Shown here piece by piece: positions 42,053 to 50,920 of a stretch of 52,388 bases of DNA. The notes below the pieces were generated by a model. The model was not told where the DNA came from. It did no database searches and was given only the letters and a program-made list of their open reading frames with translations. The stretch is from Rhodospirillales bacterium (lineage in GTDB: Bacteria > Pseudomonadota > Alphaproteobacteria > Rhodospirillales > Defluviicoccaceae). The position numbers and the translations under genes are program-made. Position 1 is the first letter of the stretch. Each line of letters begins with the position of its first letter. The stretch covers positions 1-52,388 of the forward strand of contig JALOTH010000001.1 in NCBI GenBank assembly GCA_025458035.1, written 5' to 3'.

Positions 42053-42490
42053 ATGGACTGCAAACGGGTTCTCATCGTTGACGACGAACCGCGTTTCGCG
42101 GCGTTCGTCGGGCGCGTCGCCGAGCAACTGGGGTTCGGCGTCGAAGTGACCCATCATGGCCTCGAGTTTCAGCGCGCCTACCTGCGCGATCGCCCCGACG
42201 TCGTCGTCATTGACATGGTGATGCCGGATATCGACGGAAACGAACTCGTGCTCTGGCTTGTCGATCGCGGGTGTGAAGCCGACATCATCATCATCACCGG
42301 CTACCATCCCGATTATGCCGTCAATGCGCGCCTGCTGGCGGAATACAAGGGCATGCGCTCGGTGGCAACGCTGAGCAAGCCGGTGAGCATTGCGCGCTTG
42401 CGGCAGGCTCTGATGGCGGCGGCGGGAGCCGACGCCGGCATCGCCGCGCCCGACACCGAACCGGATGGTGAACCAGGCCTGCAGGAATGA
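42053..42490 (+). CDS. Single-domain response regulator
   Basis: The 145-aa protein is a receiver domain with the acidic pair in LIVDDEPRF (Asp10, Asp11), phosphoacceptor Asp54 in VVVIDMVMPDIDG, IIITGYHPD (Thr) and the Lys of TLSKPVS. A short acidic tail ends the protein and there is no DNA-binding domain. It overlaps the hybrid kinase gene by four bases (ATGA), so the two are a pair. It is divergent from the Kai operon across about 155 bases. It could pass a kinase signal to another partner. The ATG at 42053 is preferred; an in-frame ATG at 42005 would add 16 residues. Confidence 0.88.
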   Translation: MDCKRVLIVDDEPRFAAFVGRVAEQLGFGVEVTHHGLEFQRAYLRDRPDVVVIDMVMPDIDGNELVLWLVDRGCEADIIIITGYHPDYAVNARLLAEYKGMRSVATLSKPVSIARLRQALMAAAGADAGIAAPDTEPDGEPGLQE

Positions 42491-44913
42491 ATGACCGCCG
42501 GGATTTTTTCCGTCTCGTCATCGCCCTGTCCGCCGTCGCCCTGGTCTGTGGCGGACTCGGCCTTGCCCTCGGCTATGGCTACCTGCCGACCGGCCATCAC
42601 ACGCTTCTCGAGGGGGCGAGCCTGCTGCTCGCGGTCGGCAGCGTCGCCGTCGGCATTGCCGCCTTCGTTCTCGCCGCCGTTTCGATGCCGCCGCGACGGC
42701 GGTTGAACCAGCGCGCCGACCGCCTCGATGAACTGATTCGCCGCCAGCGGGCCGCTATCGCCGTGTTCACCACCGCCGATGGAGGCCAGAGCTTCGTCCT
42801 GACGGACATCAACGATGCCGCGGCGGAGTTTGCCGCCGTAGCCGCCGCCGACGCCGTCGGCCGGCCGCTGGCGGAAGCGCTGCCGCCGGCACAGGGGGAG
42901 CGGCTGCTGCCGATCCTGCGCCGGGTATGGAAAAGCGGCGAGGCGGAACACGCGGTGCCGGTGGCGATCGAAGCCGACGGCGGAACAGCGTGGCGGGACG
43001 AGCGCGTCTTCCGCCTTGCCGACGGCAGCGTTGTCGTCGCCTCCGACGATGTCAGCGAGCGGTATCGTGCCGAGCAGGCGCTGAAGGAAAGCGAGGAGCG
43101 CTGGCGCTCGGTGTTGGACATGCCGGCGATTCCCATCGTTCTCGTCGATGACCGCTACGATATCCGGTTCGTCAACAAGGCGGCGGAGGCGGTGTTCGCG
43201 CAGCCGTCACAGGAACTGCTCGGCGCCCCGTTCGGCTTTCCCATCGTGCAGGGCGATGTGGCCGAGATCGAGATCATTCGCCCCAAGCAGGGCGTCGTCT
43301 ATGCCGAAATGCGGGTAGTGCCGCTGAAATGCAGCGGCGAAACCCAGTACATGCTGTTCATTCAGGATGTCTCGGCGTTCAAGCGGGCCGAGGGCGACCT
43401 TCGCAAGCTGTTCCAGGCGATCGAACAGAGCCCGGCCTCTGTCGTCATTACCGACGTTGCCGGCCGTATCGAGTACGTCAATCCAAAGTTTACGGAGCTG
43501 ACCGGCTTTACCTACCCCGAAGTGGTCGGCAAGAACCCGAGCATCCTCAAGTCCGGCTATACGCCGCGTGACGAATACGCCCGCCTGTGGCGGATGATCA
43601 CGGCGGGACACGTCTGGCATGGCGAGTTCTATAACCGCAAGAAAAACGGACAGTTGTTCTGGGAACTGGCGTCGGTGGCGCCGGTGCGCAATCCCGCCGG
43701 CGATATCACCCACTACGTGGCGGTGAAGGAGGACATCACCGACCGCAAGGCGACGGAGGACCGTCTGCGCATTTCCCAGCGGATGGAGGTGATCGGTCAG
43801 CTCACGGGCGGCGTCGCCCACGATTTCAACAATCTGCTCGCGATTATTATGGGAAACCTGCAGCTCCTGGAGGAGCGGCTGGTCCACGACCGGGAGGCGC
43901 GCGACCTGCTCGCCGACGCCATCTGGTCGGCGGAGCGGGGGGCGCAGCTCACCCACGGGCTGCTGGCATTTGCCCGCCGCCAGCGGCTCAACCCGAAGAT
44001 TACCGATGTCAACCGGGTCGTCAGCGAGATGACCGATCTGTTGCGGCGGACGCTGGGCGAAAAGATCGAGATCCGCGAGGCGCTGCAACCCGGCCTGTGG
44101 ACGACGATGATCGACCGCAGCCAGCTGGAGAGCGCGCTGCTCAACCTGGTGGTCAATGCCCGCGACGCGATGGCCGACGGCGGCATGGTCACCATCGCCA
44201 CCGGCAACGTCGAGTTGCCGATCGACGGCGGGCCGAAGGCCGAAGAGGCGCAGCCCGGCGATTACATCGTGCTTTCGGTCTCCGATACCGGCGTCGGCAT
44301 CCCGCCCGACGTGCAGGAACGGATCTTTGAACCCTTCTTCACCACGAAAAAGCTGGGCGAAGGCAGCGGCCTCGGCCTGAGCATGGTCTACGGGTTCGTC
44401 CGCCAGTCCGGCGGGCATATCGTCGTCGACTCAACGGTCGGGGTCGGCACGACGCTGCGCGTCTTCCTGCCGCGGGCGGAGGCGGCACTCGCCGCTGCCG
44501 ATGCGCCGCGCCCCGCGGCGCGCAAGCGGCGGACCGGCGGCGAGGTGATCCTCGTCGTCGAGGACGATGCCCGCGTCCGCAAGACGGCGACAAACATCCT
44601 CGCCGGCCGCGGCTATCAGGTGCTGGAGGCGGGTGATGCCAACGAAGCGCTGCGGCTGCTCGGCAGCACCGGCCATGTGGACCTGCTGTTCACCGACGTT
44701 GTCCTGCCCAACGGCATGAACGGCTCGCAACTGGCGCGGGAGGCCCTCGATCGCTACCCGGACACGCGGGTGCTGTTCACCTCCGGTTACGCGGCGGAGG
44801 CGGAACTCGCCAGCCAGTTGCCCAACCAGCCGATCGAGCTGCTGACAAAGCCGTACCGGCAGAGCGAGCTGACGATCAGGGTGCGGGAAATCCTCGACCG
44901 TGCCGGCCGATGA
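42487..44913 (+). CDS. PAS-domain hybrid sensor histidine kinase with C-terminal receiver
   Basis: The 808-aa protein has two N-terminal membrane spans (about 10-33 and 38-62) with a very short periplasmic loop, then three PAS-like domains (about 80-190, 195-300, 305-425). The third is clearest, with ESPASVVITD-like start EQSPASVVITDVAGRIEYVN. The HisKA helix GQLTGGVAHDFNNLLAI carries the phosphorylated His445, and the ATPase domain has LLNLVVNARDAM, SDTGVGIPPDV and GSGLGLSMVYGF. A receiver at the end has Asp737 in FTDVVLPNG. The small loop and PAS domains suggest cytoplasmic redox, light or ligand sensing. The adjacent response regulator and divergent Kai operon make an input or output role for the clock module plausible but unproved. 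Confidence 0.93.
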   Translation: MNDRRDFFRLVIALSAVALVCGGLGLALGYGYLPTGHHTLLEGASLLLAVGSVAVGIAAFVLAAVSMPPRRRLNQRADRLDELIRRQRAAIAVFTTADGGQSFVLTDINDAAAEFAAVAAADAVGRPLAEALPPAQGERLLPILRRVWKSGEAEHAVPVAIEADGGTAWRDERVFRLADGSVVVASDDVSERYRAEQALKESEERWRSVLDMPAIPIVLVDDRYDIRFVNKAAEAVFAQPSQELLGAPFGFPIVQGDVAEIEIIRPKQGVVYAEMRVVPLKCSGETQYMLFIQDVSAFKRAEGDLRKLFQAIEQSPASVVITDVAGRIEYVNPKFTELTGFTYPEVVGKNPSILKSGYTPRDEYARLWRMITAGHVWHGEFYNRKKNGQLFWELASVAPVRNPAGDITHYVAVKEDITDRKATEDRLRISQRMEVIGQLTGGVAHDFNNLLAIIMGNLQLLEERLVHDREARDLLADAIWSAERGAQLTHGLLAFARRQRLNPKITDVNRVVSEMTDLLRRTLGEKIEIREALQPGLWTTMIDRSQLESALLNLVVNARDAMADGGMVTIATGNVELPIDGGPKAEEAQPGDYIVLSVSDTGVGIPPDVQERIFEPFFTTKKLGEGSGLGLSMVYGFVRQSGGHIVVDSTVGVGTTLRVFLPRAEAALAAADAPRPAARKRRTGGEVILVVEDDARVRKTATNILAGRGYQVLEAGDANEALRLLGSTGHVDLLFTDVVLPNGMNGSQLAREALDRYPDTRVLFTSGYAAEAELASQLPNQPIELLTKPYRQSELTIRVREILDRAGR

Positions 44914-44929
44914 ACGCCGCCGGCGGCGG

Positions 44930-45922
44930 TCATGCCGGGCCGCATACGGCCTCCGGCCAGGCGCCATGCTCCGATAGCGGATGCGGCCTCAGCCGGCCGA
45001 TGTCCAGCCGCACGTAACGGATCGTCCGCCGGTTCCAGGTGTAGGTGATGTGCAGCGCGCCATCGGTGCCGGCAATGATGGCGGGGTAGGAGAACTCGCC
45101 GCCATCGTCTTCGAGCACGGCAAGGGCCTGCCAGCGCCGGCCGTCGTCGGAGACGGCGAGATTGAGCGGCGTCCGCCCGGAAGCGGCGTGGTTGTAGACG
45201 AGAACGCTGCGGCCGTCATCGAGGGTCACGCCGTCGATGCCGGAGTCCGGGTTCGGCAGCAGCGTCGCCTGCATCGCCGACCAGGTCCGGCCGCCGTCCC
45301 GTGACCAGCATTCGGCGACGGCGCCCTGGCGAGTGCGGCAGAGGATCTGCAGCGAGCCGTCGCGATGGCTCAATATCGTCGGCTGGATCGCCTTGAACGG
45401 CTGGCGGTCGTTGAGGGGCGGCGTCCTGTACCAGCTTTCGCCGCCATCGCGCGTCCACTCCATGTGCACCCGCCAGCCGTCATGTTCGGCGCTGGAAGGG
45501 CACAGCAGGGTGCCGTCGGCGACCCGCACCGGTTTGTTCTTGATCGGTCCGAGGATGCCGTCGGGCAACCGCTCGCCGTCACTCCAGATGTGACCGCCAT
45601 CGGCGGAACGCATCAGCCGGCCCCACCAGCGGCTGGGGCTGGGGCCGACCTTGTAAAACAGCAGCAAGGGACCGTCCGGCTCCTGGTAGAGGACGGGGTT
45701 CCAGCAGGGATAGCGGCGAAACAGCCGCTGCTCTCCCGTTGCCACCAGCCTTGGCTCGCTCCAACGGCCATCCTGCCGATGGCAGATCCAGATGCTGACG
45801 TCGGGTGCGCCTTCGCGCGATCCGCCGAAAAAGGCGCAGGCGAGGCCGCGTGCGGTTTCGGCGATGGTCGAAGCGTGCGCCGACGGAAACGGCGCCCGCT
45901 CGAAAACGAATTCCTTCAGCAT
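44930..45922 (-). CDS. Sialidase-like BNR/Asp-box repeat protein
   Basis: A 330-aa six-bladed propeller with at least four Asp boxes: SADGGHIWSDG, TRDGGESWYRT, SRDGGRTWSAM and SDDGRRWQA. It starts LKEFVFERAPFPSAHASTIAET and has LGPIKNKPVRVADG and PTILSHRDGSLQILCRTRQG, as in the exo-alpha-sialidase-like family common in many bacteria and plants. There is no signal peptide, so a cytoplasmic role is likely and real sialidase activity is uncertain. It lies 28 bases downstream of rnr on the same strand and convergent with the histidine kinase gene, 16 bases away. Confidence 0.85.
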   Translation of the reverse strand: MLKEFVFERAPFPSAHASTIAETARGLACAFFGGSREGAPDVSIWICHRQDGRWSEPRLVATGEQRLFRRYPCWNPVLYQEPDGPLLLFYKVGPSPSRWWGRLMRSADGGHIWSDGERLPDGILGPIKNKPVRVADGTLLCPSSAEHDGWRVHMEWTRDGGESWYRTPPLNDRQPFKAIQPTILSHRDGSLQILCRTRQGAVAECWSRDGGRTWSAMQATLLPNPDSGIDGVTLDDGRSVLVYNHAASGRTPLNLAVSDDGRRWQALAVLEDDGGEFSYPAIIAGTDGALHITYTWNRRTIRYVRLDIGRLRPHPLSEHGAWPEAVCGPA

Positions 45923-45950
45923 CGGCAGCTCAACCCGTTTGCGGCGGCGG

Positions 45951-48194
45951 TCAGCGGCGGAAAGGCCGGCGCACCGGCGTTTCGACCCTTCGCGGCATGC
46001 GCCCGCGCCGCCGTGTGCCAGCCGCGGGCACGCCGTTCAGCATTTCGAAGATGATCCCGCCGGTCAACGGGTTCGCCTCCAGCAGCCGCACCTCGACCTC
46101 ATCTCCGAGGCGGAAGGTGAGACCGGTGGCCTCGCCAATCAGCCGGTGGGCGGCCTCGTCGTGGCGATAATAGTCCTTGGGCAGCGTGGAAATCGGCACG
46201 AGACCGTCGGCGCCCGTATCTTCGAGGGTGACGAACAGGCCGAACCGGGTGACACCGCTGATGCGCCCGGTGAAGGTACTGCCGACCCGTTCGGCGAGAA
46301 AAGCGGCGGTGAACCGGTCGACCGCATCGCGCTCGGCGGCGGCGGCGCGCCGTTCCGTCGCCGAGATATGCTCGCCAAGGCGGGCGAAATCGAGCGCCTG
46401 GGCGCCGAGGCCGCCTTCGCCCAGCTTCAGCGCGGTGATCAGCGCCCGGTGGACGAGCAGATCGGCATAGCGGCGGATCGGCGAGGTGAAATGACAGTAG
46501 CGGGTGAGCGCAAGGCCGAAATGGCCGATGTTCGCCGGATCGTAGCAGGCCTGCGCCTGGCTTCGCAGCACCACGTCGTTGACCAGCCGTGCTTCCGGCC
46601 GGCCCTCAACTTTGGCGAGAACCCGATTGAAATCCTTCGGTTTCAGCGTCCCCGCCTTGGGCAGGGCGATGCCAAGGGACTCGAGAAACTCGCGCAGCGC
46701 CGTCAGCTTGTCGAGCGTCGGCTGATCGTGCACCCGGTACATGCAGGGCGTGCGCCGGCTCTCCAGCGCTTCCGCCGCGGCGACGTTCGCCAGGATCATG
46801 AACTCCTCGATCAGCTTGTGGCTGTCGTAGCGTTCGCGCACGGCGACACCGGCAAGGCGGCCATCGGCGCCGATGATCACTTTGCGCTCCGGCACGTCGA
46901 GTTCGAGCACGCCGCGCGCGGCGCGGGCCATCGCCAGCGCCCGATACGCGCCGAATAGCGGCGCAATCACCCGTTCCGCCATGGCGGGAGCGATGGCCGG
47001 CGCCCGCCCGTCGGCCGCCGCCTGCACTTCGCCGTAGGTCAGCCGCGCCGCCGAGCGCATCATCGCGCGAGTAAAATGGTGGCGGCGCAGACGCCCTTCG
47101 CCATCGATCCACAGGTGCGCGGCGAGGCAGGGCCGATCCTCGTCGGGCTTCAGCGAACACCAGCCGTTCGACAGCGCCTCCGGCAGCATCGGCACCACCC
47201 GGTCGGGAAAGTAGACCGAATTGCCGCGCTCCATGGCCGCCTTGTCCAGCGGCGAGCCTGGGCGCACGTAATGGGCGACGTCGGCGATGGCGACGATCAG
47301 GTGCCAGCCACCGACGTTGCCGGGGTCGTCGTCCGCTTCGGCGAACACCGCATCGTCGAAGTCGCGCGCATCCTCGCCGTCGATGGTGACCAGCGGCAGG
47401 GGTCGCAGGTCATCGCGGCCGCCGAGGGCTGCCGGCCCCGCGGCCGCCGCCTCCGCAAGCGCCTCGGCGGTGAACTTCACCGGGATTTCGTGGTCGTGGA
47501 TGGTGATCGGGGTGATCGACCGCGGCCCTTCGGTCGGACCCAGGCGTTCGACGATGCGTCCCTGTTTCAGCCCCAGCGCGCGCACCGCGCGAACCTCCGC
47601 CCATACCAGCTCCCCCGGTTCGGCGTCCAGCGACGCGCCGGGCGGCACGATGACGTCCTCCTTGCTGCGCCGGTCGATCGACAGGATGCGTCCCTGGCCG
47701 GCGATGATTTCGTAGACGCCGAGGGTGCGCGGTGGCGCCGCTTGCAGGCGGCTCAGCACGTGCGCCTCGTAGCGATTGTCGTCGAGGCGCTTGAGCCGCG
47801 CCAGCACCCGGTCGCCGGGGCCAAGGGCGTTGCGGCTGCGTCGCTCCGGTGCCACCAGAATGCGCGGCGGCAGCGTGTCCGGCCAGTTCACCGGGCGGGC
47901 CGCCGTTTCGCCGTCGGTGTCGATGTGGGTGATCTCGATGACGGCGACGGAGGGCAGGGTGCCCGGCTCGGCGAGCCGCCGGCCGCGACCGCGGGCAATC
48001 TTGCCCTCCTCGGCGAGATCCTTCAGCAGCCGCTTCAGCTCGACCCGTTGCTCCGCATCGAGGTGGAAGGCGCGGGCGATCTCCCGCTTCGACACCCGGG
48101 CCCCGCCTTCACGGATGAAGTCCAGGAGCTGTTCGCGACTGGGGAACGGTGCGGGCGCTTTCGCCGACCGGCTGCCGGCGCCGCCGCGCTTCAT
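45951..48194 (-). CDS. rnr: Ribonuclease R
   Basis: A 3'-5' processive exoribonuclease of the RNB family, 747 aa. It has an N-terminal helix-turn-helix-like segment (LLDFIREGGARVSKREIARAF) and cold-shock domains. The catalytic RNB domain carries TIDGEDARDFDDAV (metal-binding aspartates) and HYVRPGSPLDKAA, with MYRVHDQPT further on. A C-terminal S1 domain (FTGRISGVTRFGLFVTLEDTG) and a basic tail finish the protein. It degrades structured RNA and takes part in rRNA quality control. The start codon overlaps the topA stop (48191-48194), so it is translationally coupled to topoisomerase I, an arrangement common in alphaproteobacteria. Confidence 0.96.
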   Translation of the reverse strand: MKRGGAGSRSAKAPAPFPSREQLLDFIREGGARVSKREIARAFHLDAEQRVELKRLLKDLAEEGKIARGRGRRLAEPGTLPSVAVIEITHIDTDGETAARPVNWPDTLPPRILVAPERRSRNALGPGDRVLARLKRLDDNRYEAHVLSRLQAAPPRTLGVYEIIAGQGRILSIDRRSKEDVIVPPGASLDAEPGELVWAEVRAVRALGLKQGRIVERLGPTEGPRSITPITIHDHEIPVKFTAEALAEAAAAGPAALGGRDDLRPLPLVTIDGEDARDFDDAVFAEADDDPGNVGGWHLIVAIADVAHYVRPGSPLDKAAMERGNSVYFPDRVVPMLPEALSNGWCSLKPDEDRPCLAAHLWIDGEGRLRRHHFTRAMMRSAARLTYGEVQAAADGRAPAIAPAMAERVIAPLFGAYRALAMARAARGVLELDVPERKVIIGADGRLAGVAVRERYDSHKLIEEFMILANVAAAEALESRRTPCMYRVHDQPTLDKLTALREFLESLGIALPKAGTLKPKDFNRVLAKVEGRPEARLVNDVVLRSQAQACYDPANIGHFGLALTRYCHFTSPIRRYADLLVHRALITALKLGEGGLGAQALDFARLGEHISATERRAAAAERDAVDRFTAAFLAERVGSTFTGRISGVTRFGLFVTLEDTGADGLVPISTLPKDYYRHDEAAHRLIGEATGLTFRLGDEVEVRLLEANPLTGGIIFEMLNGVPAAGTRRRGRMPRRVETPVRRPFRR

Positions 48195-50920
48195 CGTCGG
48201 CGCGAGGCGCGCGGCGCCTTTTTGTCGGTGCCAGCGTCAGCGCTCGGAGTCTCGGGCCGTGCCGTCGGTCGCCGGGCCCGTTTGACTTTTGCCGGCCCGC
48301 CATCGCCACTGCCGTCACCGGCCGCGGCGGTTTTCGCCGTCGCTCGCTGCCGGCCCTTCGCCGCCTGTGCCGGGCCGGCTTTCGCTGCCAGGACCGCCAG
48401 CGCATCGTCCAGCGTCGCCGCTTCCGCGTCCATGCCCTTCGGCAGCGTCGCGCGCAAGGTTCCCCACGCCGCGTAGGCGCCATAGCGGCCGGCACGGACG
48501 GTGACCGGCTTGCCGTCCCGAGGATGCTTGCCGAGCGTTCGCGCCTTCGCCTTGGCCGCCGGCGCTTTCGACAGAAGTTCGATGGCGCGGTTGGCGCCGA
48601 TCGTCAGCACGTCATCGTCGCCCTTCAGGGAGACGAAGGTGTCGCCGGCGCGAAGATACGGGCCGAAGCGGCCGAGGCCGGCGGTGATCGCCTCGCCGGT
48701 CTCCGGCAGCGTCGTGATCGTGCGCGGCAGGGCGAGATAGGCGAGCGCCTGCGACAGGTCGAGACTGGCCAGATCGACGCCGCGCGGCAGCGCCACCCGC
48801 TTCGGCTTTGCCGCCGCTGCCTCCGCACTGGCATCGCCAAGCTGAAGGTACAGTCCGTACGGACCCCGGCGCAGGCGCACCGGCAGCCCGCTTTGCGGAT
48901 CGTTGCCGATGAGATGGCCGGTGCCGTCAAGGTTGGCCAACCCGGGCTGGTTGTCGGCGGCGGCCGCATCCTCGCCGCGCGCCTGCACCAGTGGCCGGGT
49001 GAAGCGGCAGCCGGCGGCATAGTTGGAGCAGCCGACGAAGGCGCCAAACTTGCCGATGCGCAGCGACAGCTTGCCATCGGCACAGGCGGGGCAGGCGCGC
49101 GGGTCGCTGCCGTCGGCGCCCGCCGGGAACAGGTGCGGCCCCAGCAAGCGGTCGAGGGCGGTCAGCACCTCGGAAATGCGCAGGCCCTTGGTTTCGTCGA
49201 TGGCCGCCGAGAACTCGCGCCAGAAGTCGCTGAGCACCGCCCGCCAGTCGATGCGTCCGCCCGAGATGTCGTCGAGACGCTCTTCCATCTCGGCGGTAAA
49301 GCCGAAGGCGACGTAGCGTTCGAAAAAGCTGGTCAGGAAGGCGGTGACCAACCGCCCGCGGTCTTCCGGCACGAAGCGCTTGCTCTCCAGGCGCACGTAC
49401 TTGCGCTCCTGCAGCACCGACAGGATGGAGGCATAGGTGGATGGCCGGCCGATCCCCAGCTCTTCCAGCCGCTTGACCAGCGAAGCCTCGGTGAAGCGGG
49501 GGGGCGGCTGGGTGAAGTGCTGTTCCGGGATGACGTCTTCGAGGCGGGCGGTCTCGCCCTCGGCCAGCTCCGGCAGCAGCCGGTCCGCATCCTCGCCGGC
49601 GGCCGTTTCACTGTCGCGCTCGGGATCGTCGCGGCCTTCGCGGTAGACCTTGAGAAAGCCATCGAAGGCAATCACCGAACCGGTGGCGCGGAACTGTGCC
49701 TGGGCGTCGGCGGAAGCGAGATCGACCGCCACCTGATCGAGAACGGCTGCCTCCATCTGACAGGCGAGGGTCCGCCGCCAGATCAGCGTGTACAGCTTCA
49801 ACTGTTCCGCTTCGAGGTAGGGCTTGAGCTCGTCGGGCGTGCGGTTGATATCGGTCGGCCGAATGCATTCATGGGCTTCCTGCGCGTTCTTCACGCGGCT
49901 TTTGTAGATGCGCGGCTTGCCCGGCAGATAGCGGTCGCCATAGTCGCGGACGATGCGGGCGCGGCAGGCGGCGACGGCATCCCCCGCCATCTGCACCCCG
50001 TCGGTTCGCATGTAGGTGATCAGGCCGACCGTCTCGCCGCCGATGGCAATCCCTTCGTACAGGCGCTGCGCCGTCCGCATCGTCATCGTCGCGCTGAAGC
50101 CAAGCTTGCGCGAAGCCTCCTGCTGGAGGGTCGAGGTGATGAAGGGCGGCGCCGGATTGCGGCGGGTCTGCTTGCGTTCGACGCGCTTGACCGTATAGGC
50201 GAGGCCGAGAACGTCGGCCTTGGCCCGCGCCGCCGCCGCCTCATTGGCGAGATCGAACTTCTCCAGCTTGCGACCGCCAAGGTGGGTCAGCACGGCGCTG
50301 AAGCGTTCCTCGCGCACGGTCAGGAACAGCCCCTTGACCGTCCAGTACTCCTGCGAGCGGAAGCTTTCGATCTCGGTCTCGCGCTCGCAGATCAGGCGCA
50401 GCGCCACCGATTGCACGCGGCCCGCCGAGCGGCTGCCCGGCAGCTTGCGCCACAGCACCGGCGAGAGGGTGAAGCCGACAAGGTAGTCGAGGGCGCGCCG
50501 CGCCAGATAGGCGTCCACCAGTTCCCGATCGAGGTCGCGCGGCTGCGCGAAGGCGTCGAGGATGGCGCCGCGGGTGATCTCGTTGAAGACGACGCGCTTG
50601 ACGTCGACGCCGTTGAGGACCCGCTTCTGTCCGAGCACCTCGCAGACGTGCCAGGAGATGGCTTCGCCTTCGCGGTCGGGGTCGGTGGCGAGATAAAGCC
50701 GCTTGGCACCCTTCAGGGCATCGGAAATCGCCTTCAGGTGGCGGCCCGCCTTCGGGTCGATCTCCCAGTCCATGGCGAAATCCGCATCGGGCCGGACCGA
50801 CCCGTCGCGCGGCGAGAGGTCGCGGACATGACCGTAGCTGGCCAGCACCGTGTAGTCGTCGCCGAGGTATTTGTTGATCGTCTTTGCCTTCGCCGGGGAC
50901 TCGACGATCACCACGTTCAT
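48191..50920 (-). CDS. topA: DNA topoisomerase I
   Basis: A type IA topoisomerase of 909 aa that relaxes negative supercoils. It starts with the TOPRIM domain (MNVVIVESPAKAKTINKYL, and LYLATDPDREGEAISWH with the DxDxE metal motif). The catalytic Tyr303 is in GLITYMRTDG. A four-cysteine zinc-ribbon-like repeat CPAC...GCSNYAAGC follows near 630-660. Several topoisomerase C-terminal repeats with GRFGPYL and HPRDGKPVTVRAGRYGAY come next, and the end is a Lys/Arg/Ala-rich tail that may bind DNA. Its ATG overlaps the dprA stop by four bases. Confidence 0.97.
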   Translation of the reverse strand: MNVVIVESPAKAKTINKYLGDDYTVLASYGHVRDLSPRDGSVRPDADFAMDWEIDPKAGRHLKAISDALKGAKRLYLATDPDREGEAISWHVCEVLGQKRVLNGVDVKRVVFNEITRGAILDAFAQPRDLDRELVDAYLARRALDYLVGFTLSPVLWRKLPGSRSAGRVQSVALRLICERETEIESFRSQEYWTVKGLFLTVREERFSAVLTHLGGRKLEKFDLANEAAAARAKADVLGLAYTVKRVERKQTRRNPAPPFITSTLQQEASRKLGFSATMTMRTAQRLYEGIAIGGETVGLITYMRTDGVQMAGDAVAACRARIVRDYGDRYLPGKPRIYKSRVKNAQEAHECIRPTDINRTPDELKPYLEAEQLKLYTLIWRRTLACQMEAAVLDQVAVDLASADAQAQFRATGSVIAFDGFLKVYREGRDDPERDSETAAGEDADRLLPELAEGETARLEDVIPEQHFTQPPPRFTEASLVKRLEELGIGRPSTYASILSVLQERKYVRLESKRFVPEDRGRLVTAFLTSFFERYVAFGFTAEMEERLDDISGGRIDWRAVLSDFWREFSAAIDETKGLRISEVLTALDRLLGPHLFPAGADGSDPRACPACADGKLSLRIGKFGAFVGCSNYAAGCRFTRPLVQARGEDAAAADNQPGLANLDGTGHLIGNDPQSGLPVRLRRGPYGLYLQLGDASAEAAAAKPKRVALPRGVDLASLDLSQALAYLALPRTITTLPETGEAITAGLGRFGPYLRAGDTFVSLKGDDDVLTIGANRAIELLSKAPAAKAKARTLGKHPRDGKPVTVRAGRYGAYAAWGTLRATLPKGMDAEAATLDDALAVLAAKAGPAQAAKGRQRATAKTAAAGDGSGDGGPAKVKRARRPTARPETPSADAGTDKKAPRASRRR

